From positions 1,922 through 7,381 of the forward strand of contig DIVC01000089.1 in assembly GCA_002423905.1 (NCBI GenBank): a DNA stretch of 5,460 nt, in the 5' to 3' direction. This DNA comes from Idiomarina sp. UBA6142. Lineage in GTDB: Bacteria; Pseudomonadota; Gammaproteobacteria; Enterobacterales; Alteromonadaceae. This document shows positions 1-5,460 of the stretch, one piece after another; within the stretch, counting starts at the first letter, position 1, and each line of letters opens with the position of its first letter. The position numbers and the translations under genes are program-made. Below the pieces are notes generated by a model. The model ran no database searches, was not told the origin of the DNA, and was given only the letters and a program-made list of their open reading frames with translations.

Positions 1-1000
1 CAATAAAGCGACCATCTGAGGTACCCCCTGAGGTGGAAAGCTTGGCCGGCCGGCCGGTATTGGTTTGGATAGCGGCTAAAGTTGCGCTGAGCAATTCACC
101 GGCAGCGGTCAAAAACGGTTCACCGTTGAGTTTCCAGCTTAGTTGATAATCCAGTTCATGCTTGGCCAACAGGTTAATGACCCGATGTTTTAAGGTGTCG
201 GCATCGGTTTCAGTGCTGTAGCGGAAATTAAATTGCACCAGTAATTCACCCGGGATCACATTACCAGCACCGTTACCGCCGTGAATGTTGGAAATTTGCA
301 GGCTGGTCGGCGGAAACGAGTCATTGCCGTTATCCCAATGCGCGTGGGTCAGTTCGGTTAACGCCGCCATGGCTTTGTGAATTGGGTTATCGGCTAAATG
401 CGGGTAGGCGACATGACCTTGTATACCGTAAATGGTGAGATCACCACTCAAGCTACCACGGCGGCCATTTTTTACCACGTCAGCGAGCTGGGCTGAGCTC
501 GACGGCTCACCGACCAAACACCAGGTGATCGTTTCATCACGCGCTTGCAGCGTTTCCACGACTTTGGGCGTGCCATTAATGAACGGGCCTTCTTCGTCGC
601 TGGTGATTAAAAAGGCAATACTGCCGCGATGATCAGGGTGTTGTTGCACAAAGCGTTCGGTCGCCACCACCATAGCGGCGAGGCTACCTTTCATATCGGC
701 GGCACCGCGACCATAGATCATGCCGTCCATTAAGGTGGCGGAAAACGGCGGAAAACGCCACGCTTGTTCGGGACCGCTGGGCACCACATCGGTATGACCA
801 GCAAAACAAAATAACGGCTCATGCTGGCCTCTGCGCGCCCACAAGTTGGTGGTATCGGCAAATACCATCGGCTCGAGGTCAAAGCCAATTGCCGCCAATC
901 GCTCACCGATCAGGGTTTGGCAGCCTTCATCGTTCGGTGTTACTGACGGGCGCCGAATGAGTTCTTGCGCAAGCGCAGTAACCGCCTTATCCGCCATCAT
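1..1000 (-). CDS. dapE: Succinyl-diaminopimelate desuccinylase, C-terminus cut by window edge
   Basis: This cytosolic dinuclear zinc amidohydrolase (M20 family) splits N-succinyl-LL-2,6-diaminopimelate into succinate and LL-diaminopimelate in the lysine and peptidoglycan pathway. I read 333 codons from the ATG at 1000 to the left edge with no stop. The metal-site motifs are intact: GHTDVVPSG (His69, Asp71), [10 protein letters not shown] (bridging Asp102), SDEEGP (catalytic Glu136 and metal Glu137) and GEPSS (Glu165). These sit about two residues later than in E. coli DapE. The strand reaches [12 protein letters not shown] near the edge; the last zinc-binding His, expected near residue 350, lies outside. 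E. coli DapE has 375 residues, so about 40 are missing here. Two adjacent ATG codons (1000 and 997) are both possible starts, and only a weak GGA lies upstream. The start lies within the end of yffB, a 14-base overlap that suggests co-transcription and translational coupling. Confidence 0.96.
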   Translation of the reverse strand, partial: MMADKAVTALAQELIRRPSVTPNDEGCQTLIGERLAAIGFDLEPMVFADTTNLWARRGQHEPLFCFAGHTDVVPSGPEQAWRFPPFSATLMDGMIYGRGAADMKGSLAAMVVATERFVQQHPDHRGSIAFLITSDEEGPFINGTPKVVETLQARDETITWCLVGEPSSSAQLADVVKNGRRGSLSGDLTIYGIQGHVAYPHLADNPIHKAMAALTELTHAHWDNGNDSFPPTSLQISNIHGGNGAGNVIPGELLVQFNFRYSTETDADTLKHRVINLLAKHELDYQLSWKLNGEPFLTAAGELLSATLAAIQTNTGRPAKLSTSGGTSDGRFI

Positions 1001-1364
1001 GTTGGTCCAGTAAGGCTTGCCAGTGTTGGCTGTCAAAACCAACTGCAAGGTGCTGGTTCAGCGCCAGTAAGGGGCGTTTCATTAGGGTCGGAAATTGCTG
1101 TAACAAGGCGATGGCATCGGCATCATTACCAAGTTGCTGCTGAGCCGTGGATAATTGCCGCCAACTGCTGGAGCGCTTGTTGATGAGATTATCGCGGCCC
1201 AATTGTTCCAGCCATTGCTGCAGAGTGACTGCAGTCAGCGGTTGCGTGCGTACATCGTGAAAGTCGATGGACAGATCGGTACGTTGTTGGGCGACCTGTT
1301 CGAGCCAGTTACGCGCTTTGCGTACGGTGTCACAATTTGGAATTCCGTAAATGGTTGCTTGCAT
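987..1364 (-). CDS. yffB: ArsC/Spx-family reductase-like protein YffB
   Basis: A 125-residue thioredoxin-fold protein of the ArsC/Spx family, close to E. coli YffB (118 residues). The diagnostic N-terminus [17 protein letters not shown] carries a single redox-type Cys11. The central [10 protein letters not shown] and late MKRPLLAL motifs match the family pattern. No second resolving cysteine of a CxxC type is present at the active site. YffB proteins resemble glutathione-dependent arsenate reductases, but their physiological substrate is uncertain, so arsenate resistance should not be assumed. I chose the ATG at 1364 because it aligns with the family N-terminus. A GTG at 1382 would add six residues (MTENNT). 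Neither has a convincing Shine-Dalgarno sequence. The gene overlaps dapE by 14 bases, the same partnership as in E. coli, and is probably the first gene of that minus-strand unit. Confidence 0.92.
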   Translation of the reverse strand: MQATIYGIPNCDTVRKARNWLEQVAQQRTDLSIDFHDVRTQPLTAVTLQQWLEQLGRDNLINKRSSSWRQLSTAQQQLGNDADAIALLQQFPTLMKRPLLALNQHLAVGFDSQHWQALLDQHDGG

Positions 1365-1431
1365 GGTGTTGTTTTCAGTCACATCATAAGTAAGACATCA
1401 GAGAGCTGCATTGTGGCAAACCTCGTTAGAA

Positions 1432-1466
1432 TTCTCCACAAATTATGTGGATAACTCTGTGGGTTA
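1432..1466. promoter_or_regulatory. Cluster of three DnaA-box-like 9-mers
   Basis: Between the divergent yffB and yfbV genes lie three sequences resembling the DnaA box TTATCCACA. On the plus strand TTCTCCACA (1432-1440) has one mismatch. On the minus strand TTATCCACA (1446-1454) is perfect. On the minus strand TAACCCACA (1458-1466) has two mismatches. The first two form an inverted pair with 5 bases between them. An AT-rich tract follows at 1483-1509. Seen directly: the sequences and spacing. Inferred: DnaA binding, perhaps regulating yfbV, yffB-dapE or both. The tract is too small, and in the wrong gene context, to be called a replication origin. Confidence 0.45.
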
Positions 1467-1512
1467 GCTGAGCTGAACAGCTTAATATATTGATATAGTT
1501 AATAATTATGTT

Positions 1513-1531
1513 CTGCTCGAAGCGTGAGCAG
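1513..1531 (+). other. Small hairpin in the yfbV leader
   Basis: CTGCTC (1513-1518) and GAGCAG (1526-1531) can pair as a 6-bp stem with a 7-base loop, ending 9 bases before the AAGGTGA ribosome binding site of yfbV. No T-run follows, so it is not a terminator. It could shape the 5' leader or be chance. Confidence 0.3.
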
Positions 1532-1551
1532 GGCGTTGAAAAGGTGAGCCA

Positions 1552-1959
1552 ATGAGCTTGTTGAAAACCTTTGCCCAAGGGCAGCATTATGCCAGCTTGT
1601 GGCCGCGCCATTCGATTGTTGCGGCCTTACCAGAAGCCACGGTGGTACCTGCCGTGGCCTTCGCCGCACGCTGGATGCCAGCACTGGCGGTGGTTAATTT
1701 TTTGGTGCAGTTCAATTGGCAGGGGGCGGCAATGATTCCACAGGCTATTGTGACCTCGTTATTTTTGCTATCGATACCATTACAAGGCTGGTATTGGCTG
1801 GGTAAGCGAGCACACAGTCAACTGCCACCCAGGTTGCATCAGTGGTATTTAGAGTTGATGGCAAAATTAGCGCTGCAGCCGCAGCACAAAGCTACCTATT
1901 TGGCACTGGTGATTGCTTTAAATAAGGCCCTGCGGGAGTTACCGCCGGAACAGCATTAG
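1552..1959 (+). CDS. yfbV: YfbV/DUF412 (UPF0208) inner-membrane protein
   Basis: A 135-residue membrane protein matching E. coli YfbV (151 residues) along most of its length. Shared landmarks are the N-terminal GQHYASLWP (residues 10-18), RWMPALAV (40-47), SLFLLSIPLQGWYWLGKR (69-86) and LPP (91-93). Two hydrophobic segments, about residues 42-58 and 62-84, probably form a membrane hairpin with both ends in the cytoplasm. In E. coli, YfbV helps insulate the chromosome from MatP-dependent constraint at the Ter macrodomain; that role here is carried over from the family. The ATG at 1552 has a good Shine-Dalgarno AAGGTGA at 1541-1547. The C-terminal part is shorter than in E. coli. The gene stands alone, divergent from yffB and convergent with xthA. 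The nearby DnaA-box-like cluster is its most notable regulatory context. Confidence 0.9.
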   Translation: MSLLKTFAQGQHYASLWPRHSIVAALPEATVVPAVAFAARWMPALAVVNFLVQFNWQGAAMIPQAIVTSLFLLSIPLQGWYWLGKRAHSQLPPRLHQWYLELMAKLALQPQHKATYLALVIALNKALRELPPEQH

Positions 1960-1982
1960 CGCAAAGCTAATGCCGCGACGGC
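1953..1982. terminator. Possible bidirectional hairpin between yfbV and xthA
   Basis: GCATTAGC (1953-1960) pairs with GCTAATGC (1966-1973) as an 8-bp stem that includes the yfbV stop codon. An alternative stem, TGCCG/TGCCG-complement at 1971-1975 and 1979-1983, overlaps it. Neither strand shows a T-tract afterwards, so a standard intrinsic terminator is not supported. The position between convergent genes makes a transcription-ending or RNA-end-protecting role plausible. Confidence 0.3.
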
Positions 1983-2003
1983 AGGGCAGACAGGTGCTCG
2001 TGT

Positions 2004-2813
2004 TTATAGCGCAAATTCAGACCACACTGGCGCATGATCAGAGGGCTTATCGATACCGCGTAATTGGTAATCGATACCACTATCACGGCAGCGTTGCGCC
2101 AAGGTGTTGGTGGCCATAATTAAATCGATACGTAGGCCACGATTATCGTCAAATCCGCGGGACCGATAATCAAACCAACTATATTGCTCGGTGAGCGTCG
2201 GATGACAGACGCGGAAGGTATCTTGTAAACCCCAGTGCAGCAGGTCATTCAACCACACCCGCTCTTCCGGTAAAAAGCTACATTTGCCGGTTGCTAGCCA
2301 ACGTTTGGCGTTATCCGCACCAATACCAATATCACCATCTTGATGTGAAATATTAACGTCGCCCATCACGATCAGTGCTTGTTGCGGGTCATGGTAGCTG
2401 GTTAGATAAGCCATCAAGTCGGCGTAGAATTTTTCTTTGGCTGGAAATTTAAGCGGATGGTCGCGGCTTTCGCCTTGCGGAAAATAGCCATTGAGAATGC
2501 GCACGGTGCTACCATCGGGTGCCACCCAATCGCCCATAATCATCCGCCGCTGAGCATCATCAGCATCACCCGGAAAACCGTACTGTGGATTGAGCAGCGG
2601 CTGTTTACTCAGCAGCGCCACCCCGTAATGACCTTTTTGCCCATGAAAAATAACCTGGTAACCCAGCGCTTCAATATCGGCTTGGGGGAATTGTTCGTCA
2701 TGAACTTTAGTTTCTTGTAAGCCGATAATGTCGGGCTGGTGTTTGGCAATGAGCGCTTCCAGTTGATGTAACCGCGCGCGTAGCCCATTAATATTAAAAG
2801 AGATAACTTTCAT
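2004..2813 (-). CDS. xthA: Exodeoxyribonuclease III
   Basis: A 269-residue cytoplasmic DNA repair enzyme (E. coli XthA has 268) with 3'-to-5' exonuclease, 3'-phosphatase and apurinic/apyrimidinic endonuclease activity in base excision repair. The endonuclease/exonuclease/phosphatase fold is complete. Visible residues are Asn7 in [10 protein letters not shown], the metal-binding Glu34 in GLQETKV, Tyr110 in NGYFPQGES, Asp152 and Asn154 in GDVNIS, an Asp in LRIDLIMA, and the terminal Asp259-His260 in PSDHAPVW. I chose the ATG at 2813 because the protein then begins [12 protein letters not shown] as in known XthA. The frame stays open upstream to an ATG at 2879, adding 22 residues, and that ATG has a better Shine-Dalgarno (AAGGT, 2883-2887). 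The gene is divergent from the patatin-like gene. Confidence 0.97.
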   Translation of the reverse strand: MKVISFNINGLRARLHQLEALIAKHQPDIIGLQETKVHDEQFPQADIEALGYQVIFHGQKGHYGVALLSKQPLLNPQYGFPGDADDAQRRMIMGDWVAPDGSTVRILNGYFPQGESRDHPLKFPAKEKFYADLMAYLTSYHDPQQALIVMGDVNISHQDGDIGIGADNAKRWLATGKCSFLPEERVWLNDLLHWGLQDTFRVCHPTLTEQYSWFDYRSRGFDDNRGLRIDLIMATNTLAQRCRDSGIDYQLRGIDKPSDHAPVWSEFAL

Positions 2814-2828
2814 GATGTTACTTGGCTT

Positions 2829-2923
2829 ATCCGTGGCAATGAACGATGCCAACAAGCATACCAGATGGGCAACCGCCATGCGACCTTAGCAGGTGCAATT
2901 GCTGATGCTTCAGTGCCACGGAT
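2829..2923. repeat. 15-bp inverted repeat in the xthA/patatin divergent region
   Basis: ATCCGTGGCAATGAA (2829-2843) and TTCAGTGCCACGGAT (2909-2923) are reverse complements at 14 of 15 positions, ten of them contiguous, with 65 bases between. One arm lies 16 bases before the xthA start and the other lies over the likely -35 region of the opposite gene. This could be a pair of operator sites, a cruciform, or a long stem in an xthA leader. No flanking direct duplication is seen, so a miniature transposon is not supported. The repeat is seen directly; any function is inference. Confidence 0.55.
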
Positions 2924-2953
2924 TAATTAGGTATACTGACCGCTAGTTATACT
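2909..2953 (+). promoter_or_regulatory. Candidate promoter(s) for the patatin-hemH run
   Basis: Two identical -10-like hexamers, TATACT at 2932-2937 and 2948-2953, sit 16 bases apart upstream of the ATG at 2988. The first has a weak -35-like TTCAGT at 2909-2914 with 17-base spacing; the second has no good -35. The region is the only sizeable non-coding gap before the four plus-strand genes, so a promoter is expected here. The exact hexamers are a guess. Confidence 0.4.
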
Positions 2954-2987
2954 ATTCTGAGCACAAGTTTGCCGACAAGGATTATGC

Positions 2988-4058
2988 ATGAGCACTGATT
3001 TACTGCAGATTCGCGCTGGCCGCGAGGCGTGGTTGCAGATTCAGGAGCGTGGTTTGCGCGCTGATGATATCAGCCTATTGATGGGCGCTTCAGGTGGCCC
3101 TAAGTGGTTTATTTTACAGGGTTTAGACCGCTTTTTATTTGGTGACTTTTTTGCCAACCGGCAGCGTCCCCTGAATTTATTGGGCAGTTCGGCCGGTGGC
3201 TGGCGTTTTGCAGCATTAGGGCAACCTGATCCGGTTGCTGCGAGTGAACTATTCTGCCAATTGTATAGCGGTCAAACCTATAGTGAAAAACCCGACATTG
3301 CCGAAATCACCGATGAGGCGCGTAAGCTGTTGCATCAGTATGTGCCTGATGCAGTAGTGCCGGAAATTTTGGCACAGGACCAATTTCATCACCATATGGT
3401 GGTGGTTCGCTGTAAAGGCTTAACCGCAGCGGAGGGCAAGCGGCAGTTAGCTGGGATGTTATTGGCGGCCGGCGCGAGCAGTGTAAAGCGGGCCTGGCTG
3501 GGTAAGTTTTATGAGCGTGTGGTGTTTCACCATCCGCACTCGAGCTGTAGTTTTAGTCGCCACTGGAATGATTTGCCAACCACGCACATAGCCCTTACCG
3601 CGGCTAACTTTAAGTCGGCATTGCTAGCCACAGGTTCTATTCCGATGGTGCTTGATGGCGTACGTCACATTGCAGATGCGCCTGCTGGGGTGTATCGTGA
3701 TGGTGGTATCACCGATTATCATTTTGATGTTGATCTAAGCGCGGTAGATGGTTTGGTGTTATATCCACATTTCTACAGTCATGTGATTCCAGGCTGGTTT
3801 GATAAAGCTCTCAGTTGGCGCCGCACGACCGGCAAACAGTGGCCCAAAGTGATCCTTATGGCGCCCTCAGCCGAATTTGTGGCAGGCCTACCGTATGGCA
3901 AAATCCCCGATCGCAAGGACTTTGCCCAACTTGACGTAAAAACCCGCTTCGCTTACTGGCGCGAGGCCGTGGCACAAGGCCAGCGGTTGGCCGAACAATT
4001 GCAAGAGTGGATCGCTAGCGATCAAATTCGTAGCAAAGTAAAACTTTGGACCCCATAG
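2988..4058 (+). CDS. Patatin-like phospholipase family protein
   Basis: A 356-residue predicted lipid acyl hydrolase of the patatin superfamily, probably cytoplasmic or peripheral on the inner membrane because no signal peptide or membrane segment is visible. The family motifs are in order: the oxyanion-hole loop GASGGPK (residues 33-39), the nucleophile elbow GSSAG (66-70, Ser68) and the second dyad residue in RDGG (Asp238), preceded by ATGSIPMVLDGV (214-225). The Ser68-Asp238 spacing suits an active enzyme. The substrate is not readable; phospholipase A or lysophospholipase activity is inference. The glycine-rich loop is somewhat divergent from the usual GGGxRG. The ATG at 2988 follows an AAGG at 2977-2980. 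Only 8 bases separate its stop from hemH, and the stop forms part of the hemH ribosome binding site, so the two are probably co-transcribed. Confidence 0.85.
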   Translation: MSTDLLQIRAGREAWLQIQERGLRADDISLLMGASGGPKWFILQGLDRFLFGDFFANRQRPLNLLGSSAGGWRFAALGQPDPVAASELFCQLYSGQTYSEKPDIAEITDEARKLLHQYVPDAVVPEILAQDQFHHHMVVVRCKGLTAAEGKRQLAGMLLAAGASSVKRAWLGKFYERVVFHHPHSSCSFSRHWNDLPTTHIALTAANFKSALLATGSIPMVLDGVRHIADAPAGVYRDGGITDYHFDVDLSAVDGLVLYPHFYSHVIPGWFDKALSWRRTTGKQWPKVILMAPSAEFVAGLPYGKIPDRKDFAQLDVKTRFAYWREAVAQGQRLAEQLQEWIASDQIRSKVKLWTP

Positions 4059-4060
4059 GA
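4056..4060 (+). promoter_or_regulatory. hemH ribosome binding site overlapping the upstream stop codon
   Basis: TAGGA contains both the TAG stop of the patatin-like gene and a Shine-Dalgarno core, 6 bases before the ATG at 4067. It decides the hemH start in favour of 4067 over an in-frame TTG at 4046, and suggests that termination of the upstream gene and initiation of hemH are coupled. Confidence 0.6.
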
Positions 4061-4066
4061 TCACCC

Positions 4067-5164
4067 ATGAAATATCAAGGCAGCCCCACCTTTACCCACA
4101 GTCAGACCGATAAAATTGGCATATTAGTGACCAATTTAGGGACTCCCGATGCACCGCAAACCAAACAGTTACGGGTGTATTTACGCCAGTTTTTGTCTGA
4201 TCCACGGGTAGTGGAAGTACCACGCCTGTTGTGGAAGTTATTGCTGGAAGGGATCATTCTTCGTACCCGGCCAAAACGTTCTGCTGCGGCGTATCGTACG
4301 GTCTGGACCGAGCGCGGTTCACCGTTGCTCTATATCACTAAGGATCAAACCGAGGCGCTGCGCGTGAGTTTGCAACAGCGCTATGGCGATGATGTTGTCA
4401 TTGAATTTGCTATGCGCTATGGCAATCCATCCATCGCATCGGGGTTACAATCACTGTTTGATCAAGGCGCCCGTAAGTTACTGGTGTTGCCGCTTTATCC
4501 GCAGTACTCGGCGGCGACCACCGGCTCAACCTTTGATGCCATTGCTACTGACTTTATGCAGCGTCGCTGGTTACCAGACTTTCGTTTTATTAACCACTAC
4601 CATGATTTTCCGCCCTACATAGCGGCGGTGGGTAACAGTATTAAAGCCTATTGGCAGCAGCATGGGCAGCCACAAAAGCTGGTGTTTTCGTACCATGGTG
4701 TACCGCTCAGCTATTTGAAGAAAGGCGATCCATATCATTGTGAGTGTCACAAAACATCGCGGCTGATTGCCGACTATTTGGGCTTAAGCAAAGACCAGTA
4801 CCTGACCACTTTTCAATCACGCTTTGGCCGGGAAGAGTGGCTCAAACCTTATACTGATGAGACCTTGAAACAATTACCCAGTCTGGGGGTCAAATCAATT
4901 CACGTGGTGTGTCCGGGCTTTTCGGCAGATTGTCTGGAGACTATCGAGGAAATTGGCGAAGAGAATCGCGAATACTTTATTGAAGCCGGTGGTGAGGACT
5001 ATGCTTATATTCCGGCATTAAATGCTGAGGCAGAGCATATTTCGGTGTTAACAGGGTTGTTGGAGCAGCATTTACAAGGCTGGCAACTGGTTCATGATGA
5101 ACCACAGCGCGGGCAGTTAGCGCAACAGATGGAGCAACAGTATGGCAAAATCAACGGATCGTGA
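4067..5164 (+). CDS. hemH: Ferrochelatase
   Basis: A 365-residue ferrochelatase, which inserts Fe(II) into protoporphyrin IX in the last step of protohaem synthesis; it acts in the cytosol or at the inner membrane. Landmarks are ILVTNLGTPDAP (19-30), YRTVWTERGSPLL (76-88), AMRYGNPSIASG (115-126), LPLYPQYSAATTGST (141-155), FSYHGVP (207-213) with the catalytic His210, YHCECHKTSRLIA (223-235), TFQSRFGREEWLKP (248-261) and VCPGFSADCLETIEEI (281-296) with the conserved Glu291. It is about 45 residues longer than E. coli HemH, mainly from a longer N-terminus and a Gln-rich tail. The cysteines lie in mid-protein; I do not see the C-terminal cysteine cluster of [2Fe-2S] ferrochelatases. The start at 4067 has a Shine-Dalgarno inside the preceding stop. 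The end overlaps the next gene by 23 bases. Confidence 0.97.
   Translation: MKYQGSPTFTHSQTDKIGILVTNLGTPDAPQTKQLRVYLRQFLSDPRVVEVPRLLWKLLLEGIILRTRPKRSAAAYRTVWTERGSPLLYITKDQTEALRVSLQQRYGDDVVIEFAMRYGNPSIASGLQSLFDQGARKLLVLPLYPQYSAATTGSTFDAIATDFMQRRWLPDFRFINHYHDFPPYIAAVGNSIKAYWQQHGQPQKLVFSYHGVPLSYLKKGDPYHCECHKTSRLIADYLGLSKDQYLTTFQSRFGREEWLKPYTDETLKQLPSLGVKSIHVVCPGFSADCLETIEEIGEENREYFIEAGGEDYAYIPALNAEAEHISVLTGLLEQHLQGWQLVHDEPQRGQLAQQMEQQYGKINGS
5131..5134 (+). promoter_or_regulatory. Ribosome binding site supporting the small 5142 gene
   Basis: GGAG lies inside the hemH 3' end, 7 bases before the ATG at 5142. It is one of the better Shine-Dalgarno sequences in the window and is the main evidence that the small overlapping frame is translated. 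Confidence 0.55.
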
Positions 5165-5360
5165 ACGCGATCGGGTCTTTCAAGTATCCACCAACCGCAA
5201 TAGTGCACAGCATAAATTGCGCTACGTTGAAGCATCGGTGGCGGCGGATGAGCTGCAAGATTGCCGGATGTGTCGGGTAGCCTTGGTTGCGCAGCCAGCA
5301 GCGACTGAAACTGAGCAAACACCGCCAGCAAAGGATGAGGATGATCAGTCGGCTTCATGA
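5142..5360 (+). CDS. Small hypothetical protein with a CxxC pair
   Basis: A 72-residue protein that I do not recognise. It begins MAKSTDRERDRVFQV, has a basic first third, then a DCRMC pair (Cys41 and Cys44), a short hydrophobic VALVAQ, and an acidic, Pro/Thr/Glu-rich tail ending KDEDDQSAS. No signal peptide or membrane segment is evident. A CxxC pair could bind metal or be redox active, but two cysteines alone do not show it. Evidence that it is real: a good GGAG ribosome binding site, a 23-base overlap with hemH, an ATGA stop/start overlap with the next gene, and the fact that it fills the only gap between the two. A minus-strand frame over the same bases (5092-5367) has no comparable support. 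Confidence 0.68.
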   Translation: MAKSTDRERDRVFQVSTNRNSAQHKLRYVEASVAADELQDCRMCRVALVAQPAATETEQTPPAKDEDDQSAS

Positions 5361-5460
5361 ATAACATGCTGGCACCGAGTTGGTCAGAGGCGGTTCAAGA
5401 ACAAATCAACGCTCACCCGGGTTTGACTGGTATTTTACCGCTGCCTGATGCGCAAGAGGC
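5357..5460 (+). CDS. Probable phospholipase D/cardiolipin synthase ClsC-like protein, N-terminal fragment
   Basis: Thirty-four codons run to the right edge without a stop, beginning MNNMLAPSWSEAV. The segment AHPGLTGILPLPDAQEA (residues 19-35, the last from a codon cut after its second base) resembles the N-terminus of E. coli ClsC and related phospholipase D-superfamily proteins, where HPG, then G, a hydrophobic pair, PL and an aligned DA/EA precede the first helix. Such enzymes form cardiolipin from phosphatidyl donors at the inner membrane. The HKD catalytic motifs would lie beyond the window, so the call rests on a short resemblance. The ATG overlaps the TGA of the preceding gene (ATGA). 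The nearest GAGGA, at 5337-5341, is 15 bases away, too far for a normal site, so translation by coupling is likely. An in-frame ATG at 5366 is an alternative start. Confidence 0.5.
   Translation, partial: MNNMLAPSWSEAVQEQINAHPGLTGILPLPDAQE

Noticed and set aside
16..34. Direct repeat CTGAGGT twice, 12 bases apart
   Set aside because: It encodes the repeated Thr-Ser of the conserved TSGGTS motif of DapE, so protein conservation explains it.
44..57. GGCCGGCCGGCCGG tetranucleotide run
   Set aside because: It lies inside dapE and reads as the codons for G-R-P-A just before the conserved [12 protein letters not shown]; it is short and explained by coding.
1383..1419. Possible minus-strand promoter for yffB: TTGCCA (1414-1419) and TATGAT (1383-1388)
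   Set aside because: The hexamers are individually good but 25 bases apart, too far for a sigma-70 promoter, and no better pairing is visible.
1155..1454. Plus-strand open frame of 99 codons over yffB
   Set aside because: It is antisense to a clearly recognisable YffB coding region and has no recognisable protein features.
1471..1482. Palindrome-like AGCTG-AA-CAGCT
   Set aside because: The loop is too short for an RNA hairpin and it does not fit the LexA consensus CTGT-N8-ACAG; probably chance.
1432..1509. Replication origin
   Set aside because: Only three boxes, one of them weak, no dnaA/mnmG context and no repeated AT 13-mers; a regulatory cluster is the most that can be supported.
2829..2923. 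Miniature inverted-repeat transposable element
   Set aside because: The ends lack a flanking target duplication and the interior shows no transposon-like features.
5092..5367. Minus-strand open frame of 91 codons with many cysteines
   Set aside because: It runs antisense to the hemH end and the small 5142 gene, lacks a supporting ribosome binding site, and its composition is that of a shadow frame.

Overview
The window looks like an ordinary chromosomal segment of a gammaproteobacterium. The evidence is a DapE next to a YffB-type ArsC-family protein (the arrangement known from Escherichia coli), a YfbV/DUF412 membrane protein, a classical XthA and a long-form HemH. Base composition is even, near half G+C by eye, with no transposase, tRNA, phage or CRISPR signal. 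A family-level guess would be an aquatic Alteromonadales-like bacterium; this is inferred from protein resemblance only.

Layout. On the minus strand, positions 1-1000 hold dapE, cut by the left edge before its C-terminus. It overlaps yffB (987-1364) by 14 bases. A 187-base intergenic region (1365-1551) separates yffB from the divergent yfbV (1552-1959, plus). It carries three DnaA-box-like sequences beside an AT-rich tract, then a small hairpin just before the yfbV ribosome binding site. yfbV converges on xthA (2004-2813, minus) across 44 bases containing short inverted repeats. xthA is divergent from a run of four plus-strand genes: a patatin-like lipid hydrolase (2988-4058), hemH (4067-5164), a 72-residue protein I do not recognise (5142-5360), and the first 34 codons of what resembles a ClsC-type phospholipase D/cardiolipin synthase protein (5357 to the right edge). 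The xthA/patatin gap contains a 15-bp inverted repeat (14 of 15 matching) and two tandem TATACT -10-like hexamers.

How it works together. dapE makes diaminopimelate for lysine and peptidoglycan. xthA is a DNA repair nuclease. yfbV is linked in E. coli to insulation of the Ter macrodomain. The right-hand run is tightly packed (8-base gap, then 23-base and 4-base overlaps) and is probably one transcript. It places the last step of haem synthesis between two likely phospholipid-acting enzymes. No stretch over 300 bases lacks a gene. I see no clear undescribed system. The best candidates for a second look are the xthA/patatin inverted repeat, the DnaA-box cluster next to yfbV, and the 72-residue CxxC protein embedded in the hemH run.
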